Origin: Alphaproteobacteria bacterium
GTDB taxonomy: Bacteria; Pseudomonadota; Alphaproteobacteria; Rhizobiales; Rhizobiaceae
Assembly: GCA_018823835.1 (NCBI GenBank)
Contig: JAHJHT010000002.1
Location: 1,798,001-1,862,000, forward strand
DNA: 64,000 nt
Direction of reading: 5' to 3'
Positions 1 through 9,268 of the stretch are shown here, piece after piece. The notes under the pieces are model-generated. The model was not told where the DNA came from. It made no database searches and saw only the letters and a list, made by a program, of their open reading frames with translations. How positions within the stretch are numbered: position 1 is the first letter of the stretch; every line of letters starts with the position of its first letter. The translations under genes were made by a program, and so were the position numbers.

Positions 1-209
1 CCATCAACATGGAAATCGGGCTGATCACGCCACCGGTGGGTCTCAATCTCTACGTCATCAACTCCATCGCACCGGACATCTCGCTGGGCACAATCCTGCG
101 CGGATCCCTGCCCTATGTGGGATGCATGGTCCTCGCCATCGTGCTGTTGTGCATCTTTCCGCAGATCGCCACTTTCCTGCCTACGCTCGTCATGGGAGGG
201 GCGCTGTGA
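1..209 (+). CDS. TRAP transporter large permease, C-terminal end (partial)
   Basis: Only the last 68 or so codons are in the window; the gene begins upstream. The peptide reads as the end of a DctM-type large permease: a conserved Glu-Ile-Gly-Leu-Ile-Thr-Pro-Pro-Val-Gly-Leu segment, a short loop, then a closing hydrophobic helix. DctM subunits carry organic acids across the inner membrane with a small permease and a periplasmic binding protein. Its stop codon overlaps the GTG start of the malonyl-CoA decarboxylase gene. I therefore infer a malonate or related dicarboxylate transporter in one operon with the next two genes. The substrate is inferred from context only. Confidence 0.85.
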   Translation, partial: INMEIGLITPPVGLNLYVINSIAPDISLGTILRGSLPYVGCMVLAIVLLCIFPQIATFLPTLVMGGAL

Positions 210-1543
210 ACCGCTCCGGATTCTTCTATGACCTCTTGTCGACCCTGTTCGACAGACCCCACCTGGCCCGCGTCAAGGGTGACGGGCGCTCGATCACCGC
301 GCTCTGCGAGGATCTGATCGCCAGCTCGAGCGAGGGCGCGTCCCACAACATGGGCCAGCAGATCCTGTCCAGCTTCACCGAACTGACGCCGCAGGGCGAG
401 ATCGAGTTCTTCAACTACCTGACCGAGCGGATGGACATCGACGCCGACCGTCTGCAGCGGCTCTCGGCTGCCTATCAGGCAGACCGGTCACCGGAAAATC
501 TTGCCAGCCTGCTTGCCGCCGCCGAGCCGAAACGGCAGGAACTTCTGCGCCGCATCAACCGGGTGCCTGGCGCCACCGGGGAACTGGTGAACATGCGCGC
601 GAGGCTGCTGCTGCTGTTGAAGGACAATCCGTCCTTCGGGCGCACCGACCTCGATTTCCAGCACCTGTTTGGCTCGTGGTTCAACCGCGGCTTCCTGGTG
701 CCGCGGCGCATCAACTGGCAGAGCCCGGCCAACATTCTCGAGAAGATCATCAAGTACGAGGCCGTTCACGCCATCGACGACTGGGACGATCTGCGCCGCC
801 GTGTCGAGCCTGCCGACCGGCGCTGCTACGCCTTCTTCCATCCCGTCATGCCCGATGATCCGCTGATCTTTGTCGAAGTAGCGCTGGTCAAGGGCGTGCC
901 GGATTCGGTGCAGGCCATACTTGCCGAGAACCGCAAGGTACTCGACCCCGAGAGCGCAGACACGGCGGTGTTCTATTCGATCTCCAACTGCCAGGCGGGC
1001 CTGCGCGGCGTGTCGTTCGGCAACTCGCTGATCAAGCAGGTGGTCGAGGACCTGCGCGCCGAGGTGAAATCGATAGGTACCTTCGTGACGCTGTCGCCAA
1101 TGCCCGGCTTCAATCGCTGGCTGCAGCAGGCTATCGCGAAAATGCCCACCCCGCCGGCCTGGGCGGCCCAGATCGCTGCGGCCATGGAATCGGGGACGGC
1201 CGACGGCCTCGATGAACAGGCGCAATGGCTGCGCCGGCAAGCTGCCCACTACCTGGTCAACGAAAAGGACCGCCACGGCATGCCGCGGGATCCTGTAGCG
1301 CGGTTCCATCTCAACAACGGCGCGATGGTGCATGACATCCATGCTGGCGCCGACATGTCGGCAAACGGCGTGCGGCAATCCTGCGGCCTGATGGTCAACT
1401 ACCTCTACGATCTCAAGAAGATCGGCCAGTTCCACGAAGGGTTTGCCGAAAACCATACGGTCTTCACGTCGAGGAGCGTCAAGACCCTGGCCGACGCGGC
1501 GGCCCCGAACAGCAGCGGCAGGATACTGATAAATGGCACGTAA
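206..1543 (+). CDS. malonyl-CoA decarboxylase
   Basis: Decarboxylates malonyl-CoA to acetyl-CoA. The 445-aa product matches the MCD family throughout, with an N-terminal helical region and a C-terminal acetyltransferase-like domain containing FYSISNCQAGLRG, LSPMPGF and, near the end, FHLNNGA and NYLYDL. The reading frame is open upstream to an ATG at 122, but that start lies inside the permease. I chose GTG at 206: it overlaps the permease stop as GTGA and has GGGAGGGG just upstream. The 3' end overlaps the next gene by 11 nt, so translation is probably coupled. Together with the synthetase it forms the classic MatA/MatB malonate pair. Confidence 0.93.
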   Translation: MNRSGFFYDLLSTLFDRPHLARVKGDGRSITALCEDLIASSSEGASHNMGQQILSSFTELTPQGEIEFFNYLTERMDIDADRLQRLSAAYQADRSPENLASLLAAAEPKRQELLRRINRVPGATGELVNMRARLLLLLKDNPSFGRTDLDFQHLFGSWFNRGFLVPRRINWQSPANILEKIIKYEAVHAIDDWDDLRRRVEPADRRCYAFFHPVMPDDPLIFVEVALVKGVPDSVQAILAENRKVLDPESADTAVFYSISNCQAGLRGVSFGNSLIKQVVEDLRAEVKSIGTFVTLSPMPGFNRWLQQAIAKMPTPPAWAAQIAAAMESGTADGLDEQAQWLRRQAAHYLVNEKDRHGMPRDPVARFHLNNGAMVHDIHAGADMSANGVRQSCGLMVNYLYDLKKIGQFHEGFAENHTVFTSRSVKTLADAAAPNSSGRILINGT

Positions 1544-3080
1544 CCACCTCTTTGACGGACTGCTCGCCGACAAGCTCTCGAGCCCCGCCGCCCGCAAGGC
1601 CCTGTTTGCAACCCTGCCGGACGACGGTCGCCGCTACACCTACGGCGATGTCGAGGACGTCTCGGGCCGCTTCGCCAATGTGCTGGTCGAACTGGGGGTC
1701 GAACCCGGCGACAGGGTCGCCGTGCAGGTGCCGAAATCCATCGAGGCGATCATGCTCTACCTGGCGGTGGTGCGCGCAGGCGCGGTGTTCCTGCCGCTCA
1801 ACACCGGCTACACGCCGGCGGAGATCGAATATTTTCTCGGCAATGCGACACCGCGCATCTTTGTCTGCGACCCCAGGAAGCGCGCCGACTACGAGGCGTT
1901 GACGGCCAGTCTCGGCATCGGGCTCGAGACCATGGGCGTCTGGCAGAACCACGACACCAGCGCCGGCTCGCTCAACGACGCGGGGCTTGCGGCGCCGACC
2001 GGCTTCAACTCGGTTGCCCGGTCAGCCAATGACCTCGCCGCCATCCTCTACACGTCCGGCACCACCGGGCGCTCGAAGGGCGCGATGCTGAGCCACGCCA
2101 ACCTCCTGTCCAACGCAGAGACGCTGGTCGACGTCTGGCGGTTCACTGCCGATGACGTGTTGCTGCATGCGCTGCCGATCTTCCACACCCACGGCCTGTT
2201 CGTCGCCACCAATGTCACATTGTGCGCCGGCGCCTCGCTTATCTTCCTGCCCGGTTTCAGCACCGAAGCGGTCATTGCCAATATTCCCGATGCGACCAGC
2301 ATGATGGGCGTGCCGACCTTCTACACACGGCTGCTCGACGATGCCGGCTTTACCGGCGACCTCGTGCGCCACATGCGGTTGTTCATTTCCGGCAGTGCGC
2401 CGCTGCTGGCCGAAACCCATGTGCAGTTCGAAGAGCGCACAGGCCACCGCATCCTTGAGCGCTACGGCATGACAGAGACCAACATGAACACGTCCAACCC
2501 CTATGAGGGCGAGCGCAGGGCCGGCACTGTCGGCTTTCCGCTGCCGGGGGTCGATTTGCGCATTGTCGATGCCGAGAGCGGCAAGGCATTGCCGCAAGGC
2601 GAGATCGGCATCATCGAGGTCAAGGGCCCCAACGTCTTTTCCGGCTACTGGGAAATGCCGGAAAAGACCAAGGAAGAGTTCCGCGACGATGGCTTCTTCA
2701 TCACCGGCGATGTCGGTGTGATCGATGCCGACGGCTACGTGCAGATCGTCGGCCGCTCCAAGGACCTGATCATTTCCGGCGGCTACAACATCTATCCCAA
2801 GGAACTGGAGCTGCTGCTGGACGAGGAGGATGGCGTGCTGGAATCGGCCGTCATCGGCGTGCCGCATGCCGATTTCGGCGAGGGTGTAGTGGCTGTGCTG
2901 GTGCCCAAGGCCGGGGCCACGCTGGACGAGGCGGTGATCCTGGAGAGGATCAAGCCGAAGATCGCCCGCTTCAAGCAGCCGAAGCGAGTCGTCATCATCA
3001 AGGACCTGCCGCGCAACACGATGGGGAAGGTGCAGAAGAACGTTCTGCGGGACGCTTTCAAGTCGTTGCTTCAGGAGTAA
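1533..3080 (+). CDS. matB: malonyl-CoA synthetase (MatB-type acyl-CoA ligase)
   Basis: ATP-dependent ligase making malonyl-CoA from malonate, which the preceding decarboxylase turns into acetyl-CoA. The 515-aa product has all adenylate-forming motifs: YTSGTTGRSKG (A3) near residue 171, ERYGMTETNM (A5), ITGDVG (A7), GRSKDLIISGGYNIYPKELE (A8), and the C-terminal lysine in RNTMGKVQK. The length is normal for MatB. The ATG at 1533 lies inside the end of the decarboxylase gene. Malonate specificity is inferred from the neighbour and from overall resemblance to MatB, rather than from a tested residue. Confidence 0.92.
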   Translation: MARNHLFDGLLADKLSSPAARKALFATLPDDGRRYTYGDVEDVSGRFANVLVELGVEPGDRVAVQVPKSIEAIMLYLAVVRAGAVFLPLNTGYTPAEIEYFLGNATPRIFVCDPRKRADYEALTASLGIGLETMGVWQNHDTSAGSLNDAGLAAPTGFNSVARSANDLAAILYTSGTTGRSKGAMLSHANLLSNAETLVDVWRFTADDVLLHALPIFHTHGLFVATNVTLCAGASLIFLPGFSTEAVIANIPDATSMMGVPTFYTRLLDDAGFTGDLVRHMRLFISGSAPLLAETHVQFEERTGHRILERYGMTETNMNTSNPYEGERRAGTVGFPLPGVDLRIVDAESGKALPQGEIGIIEVKGPNVFSGYWEMPEKTKEEFRDDGFFITGDVGVIDADGYVQIVGRSKDLIISGGYNIYPKELELLLDEEDGVLESAVIGVPHADFGEGVVAVLVPKAGATLDEAVILERIKPKIARFKQPKRVVIIKDLPRNTMGKVQKNVLRDAFKSLLQE

Positions 3081-3190
3081 GCCGGCCCGTTCGGCCAAGC
3101 CACGCCAATGGCGCCGCCAGGCCGAATTGCTTTCCCCACGAGCGTCGCTGGACGCTACAGTGTGTCTTTATCCAACCACGAGGAAGACAA

Positions 3191-3724
3191 ATGCCCGAGG
3201 CTCCCAAAGCTGAATTCTGGAGGGATCTGAAGCCCATCGATCGGGTGTTCCAGCCCGATGCATTGCCCGAGGTCTATCTCAGCAACGGGCCGACCGATGA
3301 CGAGCGCTACTATGTGCCGTTTACCGAGACCGTGTCGTCCAGGCCGCTATGGATCTCGCCGTCGCAGAACAAGTGGTGCGACATATTGATGGCCAAGAAG
3401 GCCGGCCTGGTGAACCGCCACTACCATCCGCACGAGGTCTTCGCCTATACCATCTCCGGAAAATGGGGCTACCTCGAGCATGAGTGGACGGCGACCGCCG
3501 GAGATTTCGTCTACGAGACGCCGGGCGAGGGACACACGCTCGTAGCCTATGAGCACAAGGACCCGATGAAGGTCTTCTTCCAGGTGACCGGTCCGCTGAT
3601 CTGGCTCGACGAGGCGGGTGAGCCGGACGGGTTCTTCGACGTCCACAACTACATCGCGCTCTGCCGGGCCCACTATGAAAAGGTCGGTCTCGGGGCGGAT
3701 TACGTCAACAAGCTGTTCCGCTAG
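3191..3724 (+). CDS. cupin protein, 2,4'-dihydroxyacetophenone dioxygenase-like
   Basis: A 177-aa single-domain cupin. The first motif is seen as NRHYHPHEVFAYTISGKWGY, giving three closely spaced histidines plus a Glu; a later GEGHTLV supplies the last histidine, so a mononuclear metal site is likely. Overall it resembles the 2,4'-dihydroxyacetophenone dioxygenase family, which cleaves aromatic ketone side chains. It is 110 nt after matB and convergent with the SDR gene, so it may be its own unit. The nearby aldehyde dehydrogenase and SDR make an aromatic catabolic role plausible, but the true substrate is unknown. Confidence 0.7.
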   Translation: MPEAPKAEFWRDLKPIDRVFQPDALPEVYLSNGPTDDERYYVPFTETVSSRPLWISPSQNKWCDILMAKKAGLVNRHYHPHEVFAYTISGKWGYLEHEWTATAGDFVYETPGEGHTLVAYEHKDPMKVFFQVTGPLIWLDEAGEPDGFFDVHNYIALCRAHYEKVGLGADYVNKLFR

Positions 3725-3745
3725 GCCTGCTAGGCGGCGCGGACC

Positions 3746-4507
3746 TCAGACGCTCATGCCGCCGTCGACCATCAGCATCGAGCCTGTGGTGAAGCTGCTC
3801 TGGTCGGACGCAAGGTAGAGGACGGAGCGGGCGATTTCGTCGGCCGTTCCGTGACGCCCGAGCGGAATCATCTGGTTGAAGAAGGCAGCACCGTCGACGC
3901 CGAGATTGCGGCCGAGATCGTCTTCCACCGCCGTCTGGAAACCATTGTCGATGGGGCCTGGATGGATGGTGTTGACCCTGATCCGGCGCGGCGCCAGCTC
4001 CTTGGCGAGGCAGCGCATGAGTCCGATCTGGGCGTGCTTGGCGGTGATGTAGGCATAGACGCCCGGGTCGCCCCGCGTCGCCGCGACGCTCGATGTGATG
4101 ACGATCGAGCCGCCATCATTCATGTGCGGAACAGCGTGCTTGGCGGCAAGGAAGCCGCCGCGCACATGCACGGCCTGCACGCTGTCGAAGACGTCGTCCG
4201 GATAGGTTTCGATCGGCGCGACGACACCGAAATTGCCGGCATTCGAAAACAGCACGTCGATGCGGCCGAACCGTTCCGTCGTGCGGCGGACATAGGCCTC
4301 GGTCTGCGCAGCGTCGGAGACATCGGCGACGACGAGTTCGAGTTCCGAACCGACCGGCATCGCCGCGGCCGCCTCCTCGAGAGCGGCCTGGTCGCGATCG
4401 ACCAGCGCAAGGCGCGCGCCCTGTTCGAGAAACAGCCGGGCAGTTGCCCGGCCGAGGCTGCCGGCGCCGCCGGTGATGATGCACGTCCTGCCTTCAAGCT
4501 GCCGCAT
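3746..4507 (-). CDS. short-chain dehydrogenase/reductase (SDR)
   Basis: NAD(P)-dependent oxidoreductase of classical SDR type, 253 aa. Visible motifs are TGGAGSLG at the N-terminal cofactor loop, a downstream NAG motif (SNAGNFG), the catalytic Ser in VITSSVA, YITAK (Tyr-x3-Lys), and a C-terminal VDGGMSV. The start is ATG at 4507; an open frame continues upstream through the aldehyde dehydrogenase gene in another frame, giving a false 757-aa fusion. It is the last gene of the transporter-aldehyde dehydrogenase operon, 11 nt after that gene. It probably oxidises an alcohol or hydroxy intermediate of the imported compound. Confidence 0.88.
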   Translation of the reverse strand: MRQLEGRTCIITGGAGSLGRATARLFLEQGARLALVDRDQAALEEAAAAMPVGSELELVVADVSDAAQTEAYVRRTTERFGRIDVLFSNAGNFGVVAPIETYPDDVFDSVQAVHVRGGFLAAKHAVPHMNDGGSIVITSSVAATRGDPGVYAYITAKHAQIGLMRCLAKELAPRRIRVNTIHPGPIDNGFQTAVEDDLGRNLGVDGAAFFNQMIPLGRHGTADEIARSVLYLASDQSSFTTGSMLMVDGGMSV

Positions 4508-4518
4508 GCCCGGCCTCC

Positions 4519-5970
4519 TCAGATCGGGTAGTGCAGCGGACCGTCCTGCACCGTGATCCAGCGCAGTTCGGTGAATTCCGCGATGCCGGCCTTGCCGCCG
4601 AAGCGGCCGTAGCCGGAAGCCTTGACGCCGCCGAAGGGCATCTGCGCCTCGTCGTGAACGGTCGGTCCGTTGACGTGGCAGATGCCGGACTCGATGCGGC
4701 GCGCGACGGCCATTGCCCGGTTCACGTCCTTGCCGAAGACCGCTGCCGACAGGCCGTACTCGGTATCGTTGGCGACCCGGACAGCCTCCTCGGCGCTGCC
4801 GACCCGGACCACGGTGACCACCGGGCCGAAGGATTCCTCGGCATAGATGCGCATCGATGGGGTGACCTTGTCGAGCAGGGTCGCCTGGATGACCGTACCG
4901 TCGATGCTGCCGCCCGCTTCGAGCACGGCGCCCTTGCCGACGGCGTCCTTGATGAGCTGGCCGATGCGGTTTGCAGCGGCCGGATCGACGACGCAGCCGA
5001 GCGCGGTGTTGCCGGCCGCCGGGTCGCCGGCCTTCAGCGACCTTGCCTTCTGCGCAAGCGCCGCGACGAAGGCATCGGCGATCTTGTCGTCGACAACAAT
5101 GCGCTCGGTCGACATGCAGATCTGACCCTGGTTCATGTAGGCGCCAAAGGCAGCCGCGGCGACTGCCGCCTCGATGTCGGCATCGTCGAGAACCACAAGC
5201 GGCGCCTTGCCGCCGAGCTCCAGGAGTGCGGGCTTGAGGTGCCTGCCCGCGGTCTCGGCGATGAGGCGGCCGATGCGGGTCGAGCCGGTGAAATTGATCC
5301 GGCGCACCGCCGGGTGCGCGATCAGCGCATCGACGATCTCGGAGGCGTCGTCGGGCGCATTCGACACGGCGTTGAGGACGCCCTTCGGCAGGCCCGCGTC
5401 GTTCAGCGTGTCGACGATCAGCCGGTGCGTCTGCGGGCAGATCTCGGAGGTTTTCATCACCACCGTGTTGCCGCAGGCAAGCGGCGTCGCCAGCGAGCGC
5501 ACACCGAGGATCACCGGCGCGTTCCACGGCGCGATGGACAGCACGACGCCGGCGGCCTGCCGGATGCCCATGGCAAGGCTGCCGGGGCGGTTGGACGGAA
5601 TGACCTCGCCGGTGATCTGGGTCGTCAGCGAAGCCGCCTCGCGCAGCATGTCGGAAGCGAGGCCGACGTTGAAATGCGCCCAGCCGGCCGTTGCGCCGAT
5701 CTCGCCGGCCATCGCCTTCACGAAATCGTCCGCACGCGACTGCAGCAGGTCGGCGGCCTTGAGAAGGATCGCCCGGCGCTCCTTCGGCGCGGTCTTCGAC
5801 CAGGCGGGAAAGGCTGCCGCAGCCGCGTCGGCCGCGGCGATGGCATCGTCGATGGTGGCCGCGGCGGCGCGCGTGGCGACATCGCCCGACATCGGATTTC
5901 GCCGCTCGAAGACGGCGCCGTCCGATGCGCCGTGATCCTCGTGCCCGATCATCAGTCCAAGTATGTCCAT
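4519..5970 (-). CDS. NAD(P)-dependent aldehyde dehydrogenase
   Basis: Oxidises an aldehyde to the acid. The 483-aa product is a full aldehyde dehydrogenase with SIAPWNAP, the Glu of LLELGGKAP, the catalytic Cys in NQGQICMSTERI, and EESFGPV. The general look is of the vanillin/salicylaldehyde dehydrogenase group, so an aromatic aldehyde is a reasonable guess. Two starts are possible. ATG at 5988 overlaps the livF stop as ATGA, while ATG at 5970 has GAGGAGA about 5 nt upstream; I prefer the latter. Located between livF and the SDR gene, it links the ABC transporter to a catabolic step. Confidence 0.9.
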   Translation of the reverse strand: MDILGLMIGHEDHGASDGAVFERRNPMSGDVATRAAAATIDDAIAAADAAAAAFPAWSKTAPKERRAILLKAADLLQSRADDFVKAMAGEIGATAGWAHFNVGLASDMLREAASLTTQITGEVIPSNRPGSLAMGIRQAAGVVLSIAPWNAPVILGVRSLATPLACGNTVVMKTSEICPQTHRLIVDTLNDAGLPKGVLNAVSNAPDDASEIVDALIAHPAVRRINFTGSTRIGRLIAETAGRHLKPALLELGGKAPLVVLDDADIEAAVAAAAFGAYMNQGQICMSTERIVVDDKIADAFVAALAQKARSLKAGDPAAGNTALGCVVDPAAANRIGQLIKDAVGKGAVLEAGGSIDGTVIQATLLDKVTPSMRIYAEESFGPVVTVVRVGSAEEAVRVANDTEYGLSAAVFGKDVNRAMAVARRIESGICHVNGPTVHDEAQMPFGGVKASGYGRFGGKAGIAEFTELRWITVQDGPLHYPI

Positions 5971-5984
5971 TGTCGTCTCCTCGC

Positions 5985-6707
5985 TCATTGGGCGGTCGCA
6001 GCCATGCCGAGAAAGGCACGCTGCACCTGCGGGTCTTCGATCAGTTCGGTGGCGCTTCCCTGGCCAACCACGCGGCCTGCCTCCATCAGGTAGCCGCGGT
6101 CGGCGATGGACAGGCTGATGCGGACATTCTGTTCCACGATCATCAGGCCGACGCCGGTTTCGCGGATGCGCGAAAGTGCTGCGAACAATTCCTGCACCAG
6201 CACGGGCGCGAGACCGAGGCTCGGCTCGTCGAGCATCAGCAGCGTGGGATCGGACATCAACGCGCGGCCGATGGCCAGCATCTGCTGTTCGCCGCCCGAC
6301 ATGGTCGAGGCGGTCTGCCGCCGGCGTTCGGCAAGGCGGGGAAAGAGCTCGAAAACCAGGGCGCGCCGCTTCGCTTCGCCCTGGCGGGCACGCCTGACAT
6401 AGGCGCCGATCTGCAGGTTCTCGTCCACGGTCAGGTCGCCGAAGATGCCGCGCCCCTCCGGCACGGTCGCGATGCCAGCCTCCAGTATGCCATGGGCCGG
6501 CAGGCCGATGAGGGATTTTCCCAGATGGCGGATGGCGCTTTCGCCGCGCGCGGGCACCATGCCGCAGATCGCCTTGATGAGGGAGGACTTCCCGGCGCCG
6601 TTGGCACCCAGGATGACCACCGTTTCCCCCTTGCCGACGGCCAGTCCGACATCGTGCAGCGCGATATGCTTGCCGTAGCTGACTGCCAGTTTCTCGATCT
6701 CAAGCAT
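5985..6707 (-). CDS. livF: branched-chain-type ABC transporter ATP-binding protein LivF
   Basis: One of two ATPases of a high-affinity hydrophobic or aromatic compound importer. The 240-aa protein has Walker A GANGAGKSS, the Q-loop region, signature TMSGGEQQML, and Walker B LLMLDEPSLGL. The short length and the LGLAP segment are typical of LivF. It overlaps livG by 8 nt, which suggests coupled translation. LivF and LivG form the cytoplasmic ATPase heterodimer on LivH/LivM. With catabolic enzymes downstream in the same operon, the substrate is probably an aromatic or related acid rather than leucine; that is inference. Confidence 0.93.
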   Translation of the reverse strand: MLEIEKLAVSYGKHIALHDVGLAVGKGETVVILGANGAGKSSLIKAICGMVPARGESAIRHLGKSLIGLPAHGILEAGIATVPEGRGIFGDLTVDENLQIGAYVRRARQGEAKRRALVFELFPRLAERRRQTASTMSGGEQQMLAIGRALMSDPTLLMLDEPSLGLAPVLVQELFAALSRIRETGVGLMIVEQNVRISLSIADRGYLMEAGRVVGQGSATELIEDPQVQRAFLGMAATAQ

Positions 6708-7428
6708 GGCCGTCCCCGAGATAGGCGCGCACCACTTCGGGCATGCGCAGCACGTCGGCGGTCGGCCCGTCGGCGATGACGGTGCCGGCGTTCATGACGA
6801 TGCAGCGGCCGCACAGGGCCCGCACAGCGTCCATGACATGCTCGACCAGCAGGATGGTCATGCCACGGTCGCGCAGCGACGCGATCAGGTCGATGCCGAT
6901 GCGCAGTTCCGTCGGGTTCAGACCGGCGAGCCATTCGTCGAGCAGCAGCAGGGACGGCTTGGCGGCCAGCGCGCGCGCAAGCTCCATCCGCTTCTGGTCG
7001 ATGTAGGTGAGGTTCTCCGCCTTTTCGTCTTCCCGCCCTGCAAGGCCGACGTCGGCCAGCCATTGCAGGGCCTCGCGCTGCGCGGCCTCTCCCCATACCG
7101 GATCGCGGCGGAATGCCAGCGCGGCGAGCACGTTGTCGGCGACGCTGAGCGAGGGCAGGATCCGCACCAGCTGGAAGGTGCGGGCGATGCCCCTGTGGGC
7201 GATGCGGTCGGGCGACAGGCCGGTCAGGGGAACGCCTGCCAGGGCGACGCTGCCGCCGCTTGCCTGCAACGCGCCGGAGATAATGTTGAGCACGGTCGTC
7301 TTGCCCGAGCCGTTGGGGCCGAGAAGGCCGACGATCTCGCCCTCGGCCACGGTAAACGACACGCCGTTCACCGCGGTCAGGCCGCCGAAGGTCTTGCGCA
7401 GACCGGAGATCGACAGCGAGGCGGTCAT
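6700..7428 (-). CDS. livG: branched-chain-type ABC transporter ATP-binding protein LivG
   Basis: The 242-aa partner ATPase of LivF. Walker A GPNGSGKTT, Walker B LLLLDEWLAGL and the switch histidine in LLVEHVMDAV are visible. The usual LSGGQ signature is replaced by a NLTYIDQKRMELARAL stretch, as in LivG-type ATPases with a divergent signature. I chose ATG at 7428 because it overlaps the livM stop as ATGA; the frame is open for another 69 codons upstream but there it overlaps livM. ATPase activity powers uptake through the LivH/LivM channel. Confidence 0.92.
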   Translation of the reverse strand: MTASLSISGLRKTFGGLTAVNGVSFTVAEGEIVGLLGPNGSGKTTVLNIISGALQASGGSVALAGVPLTGLSPDRIAHRGIARTFQLVRILPSLSVADNVLAALAFRRDPVWGEAAQREALQWLADVGLAGREDEKAENLTYIDQKRMELARALAAKPSLLLLDEWLAGLNPTELRIGIDLIASLRDRGMTILLVEHVMDAVRALCGRCIVMNAGTVIADGPTADVLRMPEVVRAYLGDGHA

Positions 7429-8375
7429 GACGGCGGGGTCCCGCGTGTGGCTGCAGCCACCTTGCCGGCGTTGCCGCCCCAGAGTTTCTCCGCGAAGGCC
7501 AGCACGCCATTCGGCAGCACGAAGACGATGAGGATGAACAGCAGGCCGAGGAGGATCGAGTAGTGGTTGGGAAAATTGGCCGCCAGCCACTCGAACAGGA
7601 GGAAGAGCGGGATGGCACCGAGCGCCGGGCCCCACAGGCGCGTTGCGCCACCGAGCAGCGCCATGATCAGCGTGAGGAACGACAGGGTCGGGTTGAACAC
7701 GATGGCCGGCTCGACATAGGTCCAGCGCGGCGCCTGGATGGCGCCGACCAGCGTGATGATGACGGAGCTTGCGGCGAAGAGCATCAGCTTGGTGCGCGTG
7801 AGGTTGATGCCGCTATGGGCGGCCACCACCTCGTCGTCGCCAATGACTTTCAGGGCAAGGCCGATGCGCGAACGGCTCACCCACCAGCTCAGCGACAGGG
7901 TGAAGGCGGCAAGCGCCAGCAGCTGCCAGTAGATGTGCTCCGGGCCGAGCGGCAGGAAGATGTAGCGGCCGAGCGTACCGGTGACGTTGATCTCGTACCA
8001 GGTCACCAGTTGCCGGACCAGTTCGGCCAGGCCGAAGGTGAAGATGACGAAATAGACGCCGGCAAGGCGCAGGGTGGACAGGCCGACGACGAGCGCCACG
8101 GCGAGCCCGATCAGCGCAGCCACCAGAAGGACCAGCGGGTAGGGGAGCGTTTCGCTCAGCACGGCCACAGTGTAGGCGCCGATGCCGAAGAAGGCGACCG
8201 TGGCCAGCGAAACGTAGCGGGTCGGGCCCGAAAACATCGCCCAGGCAGTGGCGAGCGTCACGTAGCCGGCGATGCCGACGAGCAGCCCCAGCACGTAGGG
8301 GCTGACATAGAGGGGAGCCGCCGCGAGGACAGCCAGCAGCAGGGCCAGGCCGGCCCATGTCGCGCCCTTCCGCAT
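7425..8375 (-). CDS. livM: branched-chain-type ABC transporter permease LivM
   Basis: Inner-membrane permease of the LivHMGF system, 316 aa, with about eight to ten hydrophobic segments. The motif region ALKVIGDDEVVAAHSGINL is the conserved cytoplasmic loop contacting the ATPase, characteristic of LivM. It overlaps livH at its start and livG at its end, both as ATGA, so the four transport genes form one translationally coupled block. No unusual feature is seen. Confidence 0.92.
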   Translation of the reverse strand: MRKGATWAGLALLLAVLAAAPLYVSPYVLGLLVGIAGYVTLATAWAMFSGPTRYVSLATVAFFGIGAYTVAVLSETLPYPLVLLVAALIGLAVALVVGLSTLRLAGVYFVIFTFGLAELVRQLVTWYEINVTGTLGRYIFLPLGPEHIYWQLLALAAFTLSLSWWVSRSRIGLALKVIGDDEVVAAHSGINLTRTKLMLFAASSVIITLVGAIQAPRWTYVEPAIVFNPTLSFLTLIMALLGGATRLWGPALGAIPLFLLFEWLAANFPNHYSILLGLLFILIVFVLPNGVLAFAEKLWGGNAGKVAAATRGTPPS

Positions 8376-9244
8376 CAGCGCGCCCGCCCGAAGAGGCCTG
8401 CCGGGCGCCAGAGCAGGATGGCCAGGAAGATCAGGTAGGTCGCGGCAAGCGTCAGCCCGGGATCGAGGTAGGTTGCCACGAAGGTTTCGACCAGGCCGAG
8501 GATCAGGCCGGCGCTGAGCGCGCCAAGCAGGTTGCCGACACCGCCCATGATGACCACGATCAGCGCCTTCATCGTGAAGATGACGCCGGAGGTGGCGGTA
8601 AAGGTCTGGTACATCGAGACGATGACGCCGCCCGCCGCCGCCAGTGCGGAACCAAGCGCGAAGGCGAAGCGGGCTGCCCGGTCGGCGTCGATGCCGACGA
8701 GGGCTGCCGACGAGGGCGATACGGCGACGGCGCGCAGCGCGGTACCCCAGCGGGTGCGGGTGAGCAGCAGGTAGAGGCCGCCGCCTATGGCGACCGCAAG
8801 GACGAAGGCGAGCAGGCGGTTGGCAGCAATGTTGGCGCCCAGAACGTTCACGCCGAAATTCATGTAGCTGTAGCTGGTGAAGTTGGTGCCGAAGGCGACC
8901 AGCATCACGCCCTGGATGACGAAGAGCAGGCCGAACGTCGCCAGTATCGAGTTGATCTCAAGGCTTGCCGCGTCCCTTGACCGCGCCACCAGCGGGCGCA
9001 GCATCAGACCGTAGACGAGATAGCCGAACACGAAGCCCAGCGGCACGATGAGCGCCAGGCCCAGCAGCGGATTGATGCCGATGGCGTTGTTGAGAAGATA
9101 AGCGCCGAAGGAGGCGGCGATGACGGTCTCGCCATAGGCCAGGTTCATGATCCGCGAGATGCCGTATTGCAGGGTCAGACCCATCGCAACAAGAGCATAT
9201 GTCCCGCCGAGCACGAGCCCGGTTATCAGCGCGGTGGCCAGCAT
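8375..9244 (-). CDS. livH: branched-chain-type ABC transporter permease LivH
   Basis: Second membrane permease, 289 aa, with LGGTYALVAMGLTLQYG at the N-terminus and the cytoplasmic coupling loop TRWGTALRAVAVSPSSAALVGID, both LivH hallmarks. It follows the binding-protein gene by 24 nt and overlaps livM by ATGA. LivH and LivM make the transmembrane pathway of the importer. Confidence 0.93.
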   Translation of the reverse strand: MLATALITGLVLGGTYALVAMGLTLQYGISRIMNLAYGETVIAASFGAYLLNNAIGINPLLGLALIVPLGFVFGYLVYGLMLRPLVARSRDAASLEINSILATFGLLFVIQGVMLVAFGTNFTSYSYMNFGVNVLGANIAANRLLAFVLAVAIGGGLYLLLTRTRWGTALRAVAVSPSSAALVGIDADRAARFAFALGSALAAAGGVIVSMYQTFTATSGVIFTMKALIVVIMGGVGNLLGALSAGLILGLVETFVATYLDPGLTLAATYLIFLAILLWRPAGLFGRAR

Positions 9245-9268
9245 CGCGGCGCCTCCTCCGGCGGCTTC

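Noticed and set aside
3746-6019. 757-codon open frame suggesting an aldehyde dehydrogenase-SDR fusion
   Set aside because: Only its last third encodes the SDR; the rest is an out-of-frame shadow of the aldehyde dehydrogenase gene, which is in another frame.
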